A stretch of 64,000 nucleotides of DNA from Candidatus Latescibacterota bacterium. Its GTDB lineage: Bacteria; JAAXHH01. The notes under the pieces were generated by a model that worked only from the letters and a program-made list of their open reading frames with translations, was not told the origin of the DNA and searched no databases. Each line of letters begins with the position of its first letter. The stretch's first letter is position 1. Where the stretch lies: positions 1 through 64,000 of the forward strand of contig JAJEHX010000033.1 in assembly GCA_022823465.1 (NCBI GenBank). Direction: 5' to 3'. Of the stretch, positions 54,202 to 63,165 are shown piece by piece. Made by a program: the position numbers and the translations under genes.

Positions 54202-55689
54202 ATGGAAAGTAACAAAACACTTCAAATTTGGAACCCCCGCACCGGCATTGAAGATCTTAACGGCGATTCGGCCGAACTGGGTTCTTCCGAGATCCCCGGA
54301 ATCAAGGAAATCTGGACCGAGCAGCGCGAACGGTTGAAGGACACTGCCCAGCTCTCGGATTTCACTGAGAAACTGAGTCGGGAATGGGCAATAGAAACTG
54401 GCATTCTCGAGAATCTGTACGAAATTGACCGTGGGGTCACGCAGACACTCATCGAGCGGGGATTCCAAGCTGAACTCTTGAGCCACGGGTCTACCAACAA
54501 ACCCCGTGAATACGTAATACAACTCTTACGAGATCAGAAAGATGCCTTGGAAGGCGTCTTTGCGTTCGTGAAGAACGACCGATCCCTTACCACCTCCTAT
54601 ATCAAGGAACTGCATGCGGCTTTACTACGCAACCAGCGCACGACCGAGGCGCTCGACATTCAGGGTAGGAGAGTCGAAGTCCCGCTCATCAGGGGCGCTT
54701 GGAAGACCCAGCCGAACTTTCCGGTTCGGGATGGCGTGACTTATTCCTATTGCCCACCGGAACAGGTAGATTCCGAAATGGAAAGGTTAATTGAGTTTCA
54801 CTCCATGCACGTCAGAAAGGGGGTATCCGCTGAAGCACAGGCTGCATGGCTGCATCATCGCTTCAGCCAGATCCATCCCTTTCAAGATGGAAATGGGCGA
54901 GTGGCCCGCGCGCTCGCCTCACTAGTGCTCGTGAAAGATGGACTCTTCCCGCTCGTGGTAAGGAGGGACAACAGGGTTAGTTACTTGGAATCTCTCGAAG
55001 CAGCCGACTGTGGCGACCTGAGACCATTTGTCGAGTTGATCACCAAATTGCAAAAAGACCAGTTCTTGAAGGCGACTAAGATATCTGAGGAACTGCGTCG
55101 GGAAGAGGATGTACAGGCGGTTCTGGACGGGTTAGATAGGGAAGCTGGCAGAATAGCCACAGAAATACGCAAGGCACACCGAGAGGTATTCGATCTTGCC
55201 ACAGCTATTGAGCACAATCTTGAAGAACGTCTAAAAACAATTACGCAAGACGTATCGAAAGCGCTAAAAAGGGTTGCGCCCCACGCTTCTGCTCTTGTGC
55301 GAAGGTCAGATGAAAGAACAGATCATTTCTACAGGGCACAGATCGTTGAGATTGCAGGCAAGCATATTGACTACTACGCCAATACATCCGAATACCGATC
55401 CTGGGTTTCATTGAACATGCGATGGTCGCGGCGTGGCCAAATGGTATTTGCGATACACGGGATCGGCAAACCGTTCAATGGCAGTCTCATCTGTGCGCCA
55501 TTCCTGGAGTTTAAGGACTACGATGATAACGATGACGAACGACAATCGAAATCAACGCTTATTCCAGTCGCCGAGGAAGGATTTGTCTTCTTCTACAACG
55601 AGAAAACAGACCGCCTGCTCGAGAGGTTCGAGCCATGGCGTGAAAACGTCCTAAAGATCGTCATCAAGGAACTCACGCAAAACCTGTAG
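54202..55689 (+). CDS. Fic-domain AMP-transferase with N-terminal inhibitory helix
   Basis: A 495-residue protein. The catalytic Fic motif HPFQDGNGR is intact at residues 225-233, so it should transfer AMP (or another nucleotide group) to a hydroxyl side chain. The inhibitory motif (S/T)xxxE(G/N) is at residues 66-71 (TGILEN), so activity is held in check in cis, as in class II Fic proteins. The C-terminal 250 residues include a coiled-coil region and an unrecognised domain. ATG 54202 is chosen for the CGGAG 8 nt upstream. It follows the HicB-like gene in the same AT-rich patch. Confidence 0.88.
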   Translation: MESNKTLQIWNPRTGIEDLNGDSAELGSSEIPGIKEIWTEQRERLKDTAQLSDFTEKLSREWAIETGILENLYEIDRGVTQTLIERGFQAELLSHGSTNKPREYVIQLLRDQKDALEGVFAFVKNDRSLTTSYIKELHAALLRNQRTTEALDIQGRRVEVPLIRGAWKTQPNFPVRDGVTYSYCPPEQVDSEMERLIEFHSMHVRKGVSAEAQAAWLHHRFSQIHPFQDGNGRVARALASLVLVKDGLFPLVVRRDNRVSYLESLEAADCGDLRPFVELITKLQKDQFLKATKISEELRREEDVQAVLDGLDREAGRIATEIRKAHREVFDLATAIEHNLEERLKTITQDVSKALKRVAPHASALVRRSDERTDHFYRAQIVEIAGKHIDYYANTSEYRSWVSLNMRWSRRGQMVFAIHGIGKPFNGSLICAPFLEFKDYDDNDDERQSKSTLIPVAEEGFVFFYNEKTDRLLERFEPWRENVLKIVIKELTQNL

Positions 55690-55710
55690 AATAACGGTTG
55701 ATGCGCATCC

Positions 55711-56514
55711 ATGACCGAATCTCCAGCCACGACCGGCCATCCCACGGACGCCGAACGCTTCCTCTTCGATACCAATGGATACCTGGTACTGGAGGGTTTC
55801 CTTCCGGAGTCCCTGGTCGATTCGCTCAACGCCGCGCTGGCGCGGACGATAGCCCGTCGGCGCGATCCCGGTTTCAAACGAACGCACGAACCGGCCTTCG
55901 CCGACCGGCTTGGCAAGGCCAACGCGCGGGTAATGCACCTGCTGGCGGAAGACCCGCTCTTTCTGGACATCCTCGACTACGAGCCGATGATGGCCTACGT
56001 GCACGGCCTGTTTAACAAGATGCCCCACCTGCATTCCACGGATGCATTCTACGAGATTGAACCCGAAGAATACCACGGACAGGGTTGGCATACGGACGGG
56101 ATCCAGGACGGATTCCGTGACTTCCGGCCGCACGTTCCGTTGCTGCAGTTCAAGATAGGGTATTACCTGAGCGACATGTCCGAACCCGACCAGGGCAACC
56201 TGAACCTCGTTCCCGGCAGCCACAAGTCCCTGGTCGAGCCAGACGCGGAGGACGGCATGCCCGGCGCCGTGCAGATTTGTGGACGGCCCGGCACGGCCGT
56301 GCTCTTCCACAACGGGGTGTGGCATTCGGCCGGTCCGTTCACGCGCCGCGGAGGCAAGCGCGTGATCCTGTACTACGGATATGAACACCCGTGGATGCTG
56401 GCCTGTGCGGAACAGTGGCGGTACGACAAGGACTTCCTGAATGGACTGACACCGGCGCGGCGTCGCTTCTTCCACGGTTTCGTCTTCGACCCGCCGGAGT
56501 ATCGCTGGGGTTGA
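55711..56514 (+). CDS. phytanoyl-CoA dioxygenase (PhyH) family protein
   Basis: A 267-residue Fe(II)/2-oxoglutarate oxygenase. Iron-binding HTD is in GQGWHTDGIQDGF, the distal histidine in FHNGVWHSAGPF, and the 2OG-binding arginine near GGKRVILYYGYEHPW. The opening DTNGYLVLEGFLPESLV is the standard family start. A second triad-like stretch GNLNLVPGSHKSL gives the characteristic beta-helix turn. The substrate is unknown. Confidence 0.9.
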   Translation: MTESPATTGHPTDAERFLFDTNGYLVLEGFLPESLVDSLNAALARTIARRRDPGFKRTHEPAFADRLGKANARVMHLLAEDPLFLDILDYEPMMAYVHGLFNKMPHLHSTDAFYEIEPEEYHGQGWHTDGIQDGFRDFRPHVPLLQFKIGYYLSDMSEPDQGNLNLVPGSHKSLVEPDAEDGMPGAVQICGRPGTAVLFHNGVWHSAGPFTRRGGKRVILYYGYEHPWMLACAEQWRYDKDFLNGLTPARRRFFHGFVFDPPEYRWG

Positions 56515-56646
56515 CAGGGCGTTTCGAACCGACCAATTCGAACCGATCAGCTTAAGCGGTTATCGATCAGCAGTACCCGCGTGTTAAACGATGCGTGTTA
56601 GCGGTGAACGTTTGTTCGTGAGATCACCGGTGGGAAAGCACCTTAC

Positions 56647-57015
56647 TCAACAGACTCCCTCGCCCCCCTTGCGCTGGTGTATGATGACGCGGTTTCCGTC
56701 GGGATCTTCAATGATCGCCATGAAACATACGGGGGTTTCCTCGAAATCCCAGTACACGCGTACACCCGCACGCTTCAATTCCTCCAGAGCGGCCTCCGCG
56801 TCATCCACCGCAAGGGCAATCACGCCGCCGCCGGGACGGGTGAAGCTGTCGTCGTGACCCAACACCAGGGCGCCGGGGTTCATCTCGAATTCGGCCCACG
56901 TACCATCGAGAATCAACCGCGCCAGTGGAATCCCAAGCAAGTCGCGGTAGAAGGCGAGCGATATCCGCATATCACTCACGGCAAAGAAAGTATAGTCGAC
57001 GCCGGACACATTCAT
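56647..57015 (-). CDS. VOC (glyoxalase/bleomycin-resistance) family protein
   Basis: A 122-residue single-domain VOC protein with the two beta-alpha-beta-beta-beta modules. It starts DYTFFAVSDMRISLAFYRDLLGIPL and ends MAIIEDPDGNRVIIHQRK, where E and H are typical metal ligands. The protein may be a metal-dependent isomerase/dioxygenase or a binding protein. The ATG (57015) is preceded by an AT-rich tract. It lies 47 bp from an aspartic-protease-like frame on the same strand. Confidence 0.87.
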   Translation of the reverse strand: MNVSGVDYTFFAVSDMRISLAFYRDLLGIPLARLILDGTWAEFEMNPGALVLGHDDSFTRPGGGVIALAVDDAEAALEELKRAGVRVYWDFEETPVCFMAIIEDPDGNRVIIHQRKGGEGVC

Positions 57016-57062
57016 GTTTCCATATATCCAATCGTGTTGGAGTACAGCAAGGATGCGCGCAA

Positions 57063-57431
57063 TCAGGCGGCCGTGCGTTTCGGCTGCCCGCGTTTCATCA
57101 TTATCTCCGGGAGCCGCTTCAGTCTATCGTTGCGAGGGTCGATCTCGAATCCGCCGGACTCCAGTGCGGTCACGCCAAGCAGCGGTTCCGTCCCTTCCCG
57201 GCCATACGCAATGGTCCCGCCAACGATCACTCCTTCGAACTCGATCTCGGCGACCGTTGCTTCCAACGTCACCGGTTTTCCGTCCGCGAGCACGTAGTCG
57301 CGACTTCCCCTGGGTTTGAGGCCAATTGCTTTGAGGATGCCCCCGGGAACGAGCGAATCGAACGCTCTGGTATCGACGACGAACTTGCCTGTCCAGCTGC
57401 GCCGTGGATCGGCGGGATTACGGATCGTCAC
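57063..57431 (-). CDS. retropepsin-like (clan AA) aspartic protease fragment with altered active site
   Basis: A 122-residue frame with the fold pattern of small bacterial clan AA proteins (FVVDTRAFDSLVPGGILKAIGL, LADGKPVTLEATVAEIEF, LLGVTALESGGFEIDP). The usual D-T-G motif reads D-T-R, so catalytic activity is doubtful. The frame opens upstream with coding-like codons (YVNIGTTYVDV) but has no ATG, GTG or TTG there. A GGGAGG lies 9 nt before an in-frame ATA codon; an internal GTG at 57431 is used here as the start. The gene may be decaying, or use a rare start. Confidence 0.55.
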   Translation of the reverse strand: MTIRNPADPRRSWTGKFVVDTRAFDSLVPGGILKAIGLKPRGSRDYVLADGKPVTLEATVAEIEFEGVIVGGTIAYGREGTEPLLGVTALESGGFEIDPRNDRLKRLPEIMMKRGQPKRTAA

Positions 57432-57789
57432 GTCGACATATGTGGTACCTATATTAACATACCTCCCGGCGGGTATCCCATTTAATGATTCAAGTTACAT
57501 CGGATGATCCGCGTTTCCTATCATTGAATATAGTCGCAAATCACTTGATTTTCTATTCGACTTTTCTGAAGTGTACTGTGATCGGGTGTTCAGTGGGTGA
57601 TGTTATGTCAGAGGATTATCCGACCGGTAAGTCTAGCATGCTCAGGACGGGCCGGGAAAACCGGGATGAACCGGAGCCACGCATACAAGGTCCTGTCCGG
57701 AGTCGCCAATCCGCGTCTGGTTACGAATGAACATCAGGAAACGCCGCAACACTCATCATCCTAGACGCGTTTTGCAAAGGGATTTTGCC
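57432..57789. other. 358 bp AT-rich spacer, no gene seen
   Basis: This spacer separates a minus-strand clan AA gene from the LRR/metzincin lipoprotein. Base composition is distinctly lower in GC than the flanks. At its left edge it holds the upstream part of the clan AA frame. A degenerate AACCGGGATGAACCGGAGC repeat lies near 57658-57680. I see no convincing promoter. Confidence 0.6.
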
Positions 57790-60700
57790 ATGAAGTTTCT
57801 TCTAGTTCCCTTCGTTCTCTCGATCATCATCCTTCCGTCGTGCGGCAGGGAAAGCCCCACGGGACCGCCGCGGGCGGCCAGCATCGTTATATCGCCGGCC
57901 GAGGCCAAGCTGGACGCCATTGGCGCGACCGTGCAGCTTACCGCGTCGGTCCGGGACGGGAACGATCGGGCGATAGCGGACGCTGCCGTGACGTGGACCA
58001 GCGGAAGCACCGAGGTGGCCAGCGTGACTGACGAGGGCCTGGTCACGGCCCGGAAGAACGGTTCCGCCGTCATCACGGCCGTTTCAGGGCAGTTCCATGC
58101 GAACGCCGCCGTCACGGTATCGCAGGCGGTCGCCCGCATCGAGGTCGCGCCCGCCAGCGTGACGCTGACGAAGACGGACGGATCTCTGCGGGTGGACGCC
58201 GTGGCGAAAGACAGGAACGGCAACCTGGTGCCGAACGCCCGGCTCGTCTGGACAAGCAGCGATCCCCTCGTCGTCTCGGTGACCGCCCTGGGAGACCTCG
58301 AGGCACGGTCGAACGGAAACGCCCGGATCACCGTGTCTTCCGGGGACGTATCGACAAGCATGGAAGTCGCGATCTCGGGTTTCGGACCGGACGCGCTGGA
58401 ACGCGCCGCCCTGGTCGCGCTGTTCAGCGGGACCGGCGGACCGGGATGGACGCTCGCCACGAACTGGTCGAGCGACGCGCCCCTGGCCGAGTGGCACGGG
58501 GTGGCCACCGATGCAGAAGGAAGGGTGATCGAATTGGTGCTCGACAGGAACGACCTGACGGGCGCTTTTCCCGCGGAACTGGTCCGGCTGGAAAGGCTTC
58601 GGTCTCTTTCACTCGCGCGCAATCAGTTGACGGGAAGCATACCCCCCGAAATCGGACGACTCGCAAGGCTGGAAGTACTGGAGGTTTCCTACAACCGGTT
58701 GACGGGAGGCATACCCCCCGAAATCGGACGGCTCGCAAGGCTCAGGGTACTCGGTGCCAGGGGCAACAACTTCCCGCCAGGGCCGTTGCCACAGGCCATG
58801 ACCCATCTCGACAACCTCGAAACCCTGAGGCTTGATAGAACCTGGCTATGCGCACCGCTGGACGCGGATTTCCAGGCCTGGCTCGGCGCGATTGACGACG
58901 TTGAAGTGGACGACTGCGAGGATGTGGAGCGGAGTGCGCTTATCGCGTTGTACAACGCTGCGGGGGGAGGGAACTGGACTGAACGGGACAATTGGCTCAC
59001 CGGCGCGCCCCTGAGCGCATGGCACGGAGTAGCCACCAATGACTCGGGCCAGGTAACGGGCCTGGATCTGGAAGACAACAACCTGAGGGGAACACTGCCG
59101 TCCCGATTGAGCGATCTCCGGTCTCTGAGCGTATTGGATCTGTCAAACAACGCAGGACTGACCGGACCGCTGCCGGCGTCTTTCAGCGATCTCGGCCTGA
59201 CGGTCCTCAAGGCGAGCGGTACGGGTCTTTGTTCGCCGCAGAACCCCGCGTTCCAGACCTGGCTGGCCACCGTCGGGGACATACGGATCGACGGCTGTCC
59301 CGCCGCAATCGCTCCCGGCCGGGTGGCGTTGACCGCGCTATACGGCGAAACAGGCGGCGCGCACTGGAAGGAGGCCGCCAACTGGCTCACCGAAGCGCCG
59401 TTGCGAGAATGGCACGGCGTCGAGACCGATGATGAAGGGCATGTGACCTCTATCGACCTCGGATACAATAATCTGAGGGGGAGGCTGCCGTCGGAACTGG
59501 TGCTGATGGACCGGTTGGAAACGTTGCGTCTTATCGGCAACGGCCTGACTGGGCACATTCCGCCCGAACTCGCGCGCCTTGACCGACTCGCCACGTTGAA
59601 TCTCTCAGTGAACCTGCTTACGGGTCCCATTCCGCCTGAACTGGGACGGCTGGAAAACCTCTCCGTCCTCGACTTCTCCGCCAACAGTTTGACTGGGTCC
59701 ATTCCATCCGAACTGGGACGACTCGACCGGCTCTCCGTCCTCGACCTCGGGCTCAACCGGATCCACGGACCCGTCCCACCGGAACTGGGGAACCTCCGCG
59801 GCCTCGAGCGACTGGTGCTCTCTTCCAACGAATTTACGGGCCCCGTTCCCCCCGAATTGGGGCGACTGGCAAACCTCTCCATCCTCAACCTCGGCAACAA
59901 CGGGCTGACGGGCCCCGTTCCCCCCGAACTGGGACGCCTCCGTAACCTCGTCACACTTGACCTCGACAGAAACGGTCTGACAGGCCCCGTTCCGCCGGAG
60001 CTGGGACAATTGGCAAGCTTAGAGGATCTGGAACTTTCCACCAACAAGTTGACGGGCCCTGTCCCACCCGAACTGGGAAGACTGGAACACCTCGAGGAAT
60101 TGGACCTCTCCATCAACGGGCTGACGGGCCCCGTTCCCCCCGAACTGGGAAGACTGGCAAACCTCGTCACGTTGAGCCTGGCGTCGAATCGGCTGAGCGG
60201 ACCGGTCCCACCCGAACTGGGAGCGCTCGGAAAGCTCCAGACGCTGAGTCTTTCCGCCAACGCCGCGCTGTCGGGGCCGCTGCCGCGCGCGTTACTCAAC
60301 CTCGACCTGACCTCCCTGCTGCTGGCCGGCACGCGACTCTGCGCGGACCGGGACGCCGAGACCCAGGCCTGGCTGCAGGAAATAGATGAAAAGCGCGTTT
60401 CCAACTGCGGTGACGCCATCGCGCGCGTCGTGTCGGCGTATCTCACGCAGGCGGTGCAGTCCCTGGAGAACCCGGTGCCGCTGGTTGCCGGCAGGCCCGC
60501 TCTCCTGCGCGTATTCGTAACGAATGGCGGCATGTCCGACGCCAAACGGCCTCCGGTACGCGCTACGTTCTACCGGAACGATCGTCCGGTATACACGGCC
60601 GAGATCCCGGGCGGAAACGAAAGGCTGCCGGACCGCCCGGAGGAAGGTGATCTCGCGGCTTCATCCAACGCCGCGATACCGGCCGAAATCATACGGCCCG

Positions 60701-61878
60701 GCCTGGAAATGGTGATAGAAATCGACCCCGGTAACGTACCCGCTTCCGCTTCGGACGTGGATCGCCGCCTGCCGCCTGTCGGACGGCTGGCCCTGGACGT
60801 GACCGAGGTGCCGCCCCTCGATCTTACCCTGGTCCCCTTTCTGTGGTCGCCGAACCCGGACCGGGCGCTCGCGGATTACGTCGCGGGTCTGTCGTCCGAT
60901 GACGAACTGTTCAGGATGACCCGGGAAATACTGCCGGTAGGTGATCTCCATCTGAACGTACGCGAACCCGTATGGACCTCGGTGGAATCCGTGGCGAAGA
61001 ACACCATATCGATCTTGGTCGAAGTCTATGTGCTTCGCGTCCTGGACGGCGCCCGGGGACACTACATGGGCATCATCCCTGCCAGCGAGCGCGCGGGCGT
61101 TGCCGTCATCCCCGGAACAATCGGCGTGTCTGCGCTGAACGGAAACATCATAGCCCATGAACTCGGACACAACATGAACCTGGGGCACGCGCCGTGCGGC
61201 GGCCCGTCCGGGATAGACCCCGACTACCCATACTTCGACGGGACTACCGGCGCATGGGGCTACGACGTCCGGTCGGGATCGCTGGTATCGCCGCAAAACT
61301 ACGACCTGATGAGTTACTGCAACCCCGACTGGATCAGCGACTTCCACTTCGTCAAAGCGCTGATCTATCGGCGGTCCGAGGAAAGACCCGTTCCGGCGGC
61401 GCGCGCCGCTTCAGCGACCAACCTGCTGTTATGGGGCGAAGTGAACGACCTGGGCGAACTGATCCTCCATCCTTCCTTCGCGGTCGACGCCCCACCCTTC
61501 CTGCCGGAGTCCGGCGGTCCGTATCGGCTCACCGGTGAAGACGAAGCGGGGAACACGCTGTTCGCGCTGTCCTTCGGTACGGCGGAAATCGCGGATGCGA
61601 CCGGAAGCGTTTTCGCCTTCGTGCTTCCGATCCGGCCGGACTGGCCCGACCGTCTGCATCGGATCGCGTTTTCCGGCCCGGAAGGGGTAAATACAGTAGA
61701 TCGAAGTGGAGGGACGGCCGCCGCGATCATGCTGGACCGGACGACCGGTGCGGTCCGGGGCATCCTCCGGGACTGGTCCGACCCGGGCGGTTCCCCGTCG
61801 TTCGCCCGGCGCGTGGCGCCGGACGGGGATTTCGAAGTCCAGGTCAGCAGGGGCATCCCGGATTCGCGTCCCAGGTAA
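57790..61878 (+). CDS. multidomain lipoprotein: Big2 domains, plant-type LRRs and a metzincin-like protease
   Basis: A 1362-residue lipoprotein (lipobox ILPSC). Two Big2-like domains lie at residues about 30-190. Three leucine-rich-repeat modules follow, each with a cap beginning 'ALxALY...GG..W....NWL...PL..WHGV' and ending in a cysteine. The third holds eleven 24-residue plant-type repeats (xVPPELGxLxxLxxLxLxxNxLTG, bases 59482-60276). A C-terminal domain has a metzincin zinc site HELGHNMNLGH (H1123, E1124, H1127, H1133) and Met-turn DLMSYC (M1174). ATG 57790 begins the signal peptide. Probably a surface or secreted protease with a binding arm; target unknown. Confidence 0.85.
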   Translation: MKFLLVPFVLSIIILPSCGRESPTGPPRAASIVISPAEAKLDAIGATVQLTASVRDGNDRAIADAAVTWTSGSTEVASVTDEGLVTARKNGSAVITAVSGQFHANAAVTVSQAVARIEVAPASVTLTKTDGSLRVDAVAKDRNGNLVPNARLVWTSSDPLVVSVTALGDLEARSNGNARITVSSGDVSTSMEVAISGFGPDALERAALVALFSGTGGPGWTLATNWSSDAPLAEWHGVATDAEGRVIELVLDRNDLTGAFPAELVRLERLRSLSLARNQLTGSIPPEIGRLARLEVLEVSYNRLTGGIPPEIGRLARLRVLGARGNNFPPGPLPQAMTHLDNLETLRLDRTWLCAPLDADFQAWLGAIDDVEVDDCEDVERSALIALYNAAGGGNWTERDNWLTGAPLSAWHGVATNDSGQVTGLDLEDNNLRGTLPSRLSDLRSLSVLDLSNNAGLTGPLPASFSDLGLTVLKASGTGLCSPQNPAFQTWLATVGDIRIDGCPAAIAPGRVALTALYGETGGAHWKEAANWLTEAPLREWHGVETDDEGHVTSIDLGYNNLRGRLPSELVLMDRLETLRLIGNGLTGHIPPELARLDRLATLNLSVNLLTGPIPPELGRLENLSVLDFSANSLTGSIPSELGRLDRLSVLDLGLNRIHGPVPPELGNLRGLERLVLSSNEFTGPVPPELGRLANLSILNLGNNGLTGPVPPELGRLRNLVTLDLDRNGLTGPVPPELGQLASLEDLELSTNKLTGPVPPELGRLEHLEELDLSINGLTGPVPPELGRLANLVTLSLASNRLSGPVPPELGALGKLQTLSLSANAALSGPLPRALLNLDLTSLLLAGTRLCADRDAETQAWLQEIDEKRVSNCGDAIARVVSAYLTQAVQSLENPVPLVAGRPALLRVFVTNGGMSDAKRPPVRATFYRNDRPVYTAEIPGGNERLPDRPEEGDLAASSNAAIPAEIIRPGLEMVIEIDPGNVPASASDVDRRLPPVGRLALDVTEVPPLDLTLVPFLWSPNPDRALADYVAGLSSDDELFRMTREILPVGDLHLNVREPVWTSVESVAKNTISILVEVYVLRVLDGARGHYMGIIPASERAGVAVIPGTIGVSALNGNIIAHELGHNMNLGHAPCGGPSGIDPDYPYFDGTTGAWGYDVRSGSLVSPQNYDLMSYCNPDWISDFHFVKALIYRRSEERPVPAARAASATNLLLWGEVNDLGELILHPSFAVDAPPFLPESGGPYRLTGEDEAGNTLFALSFGTAEIADATGSVFAFVLPIRPDWPDRLHRIAFSGPEGVNTVDRSGGTAAAIMLDRTTGAVRGILRDWSDPGGSPSFARRVAPDGDFEVQVSRGIPDSRPR
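59482..60276 (+). repeat. 72 bp leucine-rich-repeat coding array, eleven units
   Basis: Eleven consecutive 24-codon units of the consensus xVPPELGRLxxLxxLxLSxNxLTG. Units 5 to 10 are the most alike at both protein and DNA level, indicating recent expansion in the middle of the array. The last unit is one residue longer. The array also creates a long meaningless open frame on the opposite strand. Confidence 0.93.
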
Positions 61879-61970
61879 CATCCCCGGTAGCGATAGTTGC
61901 CTGCCGAAACTCCGCAACGACAGATGGGCCAGCCGGTTCAAAAAACTGTTTTTGGAATCGCGCAATGGGG

Positions 61971-61976
61971 TATAAT
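61971..61976 (+). promoter_or_regulatory. possible -10 box upstream of the M23 peptidase gene
   Basis: A perfect TATAAT in the context GGGGTATAATGATT lies 102 bp before ATG 62078 in a 199 bp spacer. The -35 position holds only GTTTTT at 17 bp spacing, part of a weak inverted repeat (CAAAAA-ACTG-TTTTTG). Confidence 0.35.
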
Positions 61977-62077
61977 GATTAGGTATAGCCCGGACCGGCC
62001 GCGTCGTCCAGATCGGGGGTGCCGTAGAGACCGGTCCCTGTGTAAACCCGGATCGACCCGAATCCCACCTTAGTTCC

Positions 62078-63154
62078 ATGAATCTTGTTCTTACCCTGGC
62101 CCTGACCGCAGTCTGCCTGGGTGGTGAGACCTTCTTCCACGCACCGCGGGCTTATCTGGGAGAGCGGGCTTTCTCACTCCGCCTTTCCGATGAGCGCGTG
62201 GCGAACGGCCATACCCTGTTGCTGGAGTGCATCCCGGATGGTCCCGGAGTGGAAGCCGATCCGTCCTTCGAAAGGACAGCGGGCGCACCGGACGGCGTGG
62301 TGGATGAATCAGCGGGCTACACCGGGGTGCAGGGCGATCTTCCTTCGGCGCGGGTCGATCTCGCCGGTCCGGCCGGTCCCGTGGCTGACCTGACCGTTTC
62401 GACAGGCGCGCGGATCCTTCGCATGTACCCTCATCCCACCGGAAGCGACGGCGCCTTATTTGCCCTGATAGGCATTCCCTATCATGCGGCGCCCGGCTCG
62501 GACACCGTTCACGTGGAATGGACCGAAAGCGACCGTGTCTTCGATCGGGATCTTCCTTTCACCATAGTCCCCGGGCCATATCGATCGGAGCAGATCCGGG
62601 GCGTTCCGCAAAACAGGGTTACGCCCTCGGCCGCGGATTACCGCCGCATTGCGCAGGAAAGGAAGGTCATCGCAGCAGCCTACGAAGCGGTCCGGGATAG
62701 CGTGATGATGGAGGACACCTTCAGCTATCCCGTGGAGAAGAAAACCATCACCAGTCCATACGGAACCCGTCGGGTGTTCAATGGACAGCTCCGCAGCTAC
62801 CATGGCGGCCTCGACCTCCGGGCCTATGAAGGGACGCCGCTATACGCCGCCCAGTCCGGCGTGGTCAAGCTGGCGCAGAACCTGTTCTACTCGGGCAACC
62901 ATGTCCTGATCGAACACGGCATGGGCGTTCACACCGGGTATTCTCACATGAGCAGGCTGTACGTCAAAACCGGCGACCAGGTGGTCCAGGGACAGCTATT
63001 GGGGCTTTCGGGCTCCACGGGCCGCGTGACCGCCGCACACCTGCACTGGACGGTCAACGTGAACGGCGTGGGCGTCAGCCCGCTCCAGTTCACCGAAATC
63101 CTGGCCAGACTGTATAAGAAGCCCGTCGAGGTACGCAACCGGAATGACGGCTGA
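62078..63154 (+). CDS. M23-family metallopeptidase (LytM/lysostaphin-like)
   Basis: A 358-residue protein. The last 140 residues form an M23 peptidase domain with all ligands: SYHGGLDL (HxxxD), IEHGMGVHTGYSHM and AHLHWTV (HxH). The N-terminal half has about two beta-rich domains, the second resembling the pre-M23 domain that ends TITSPYGTRR. A short hydrophobic N-terminus (MNLVLTLALTAVCLGG) is a signal peptide. Such enzymes cut peptidoglycan cross-bridges in the periplasm or, with changed sites, activate other hydrolases. An oligopeptide-binding protein gene follows after 11 bp. Confidence 0.9.
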   Translation: MNLVLTLALTAVCLGGETFFHAPRAYLGERAFSLRLSDERVANGHTLLLECIPDGPGVEADPSFERTAGAPDGVVDESAGYTGVQGDLPSARVDLAGPAGPVADLTVSTGARILRMYPHPTGSDGALFALIGIPYHAAPGSDTVHVEWTESDRVFDRDLPFTIVPGPYRSEQIRGVPQNRVTPSAADYRRIAQERKVIAAAYEAVRDSVMMEDTFSYPVEKKTITSPYGTRRVFNGQLRSYHGGLDLRAYEGTPLYAAQSGVVKLAQNLFYSGNHVLIEHGMGVHTGYSHMSRLYVKTGDQVVQGQLLGLSGSTGRVTAAHLHWTVNVNGVGVSPLQFTEILARLYKKPVEVRNRNDG

Positions 63155-63165
63155 ACGAGGTTGCC

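Noticed and set aside
57485-57730. 81-residue frame in the AT-rich spacer
   Set aside because: It has no ribosome site and no recognisable features, and it ends in repeat-like sequence. It is treated as non-coding.
58689-60545. 618-residue open frame on the minus strand
   Set aside because: It is the antisense of the leucine-rich-repeat array. The PSSGGTGPV periodicity mirrors the repeats, it has no ribosome site, and the plus-strand protein has clear domains.
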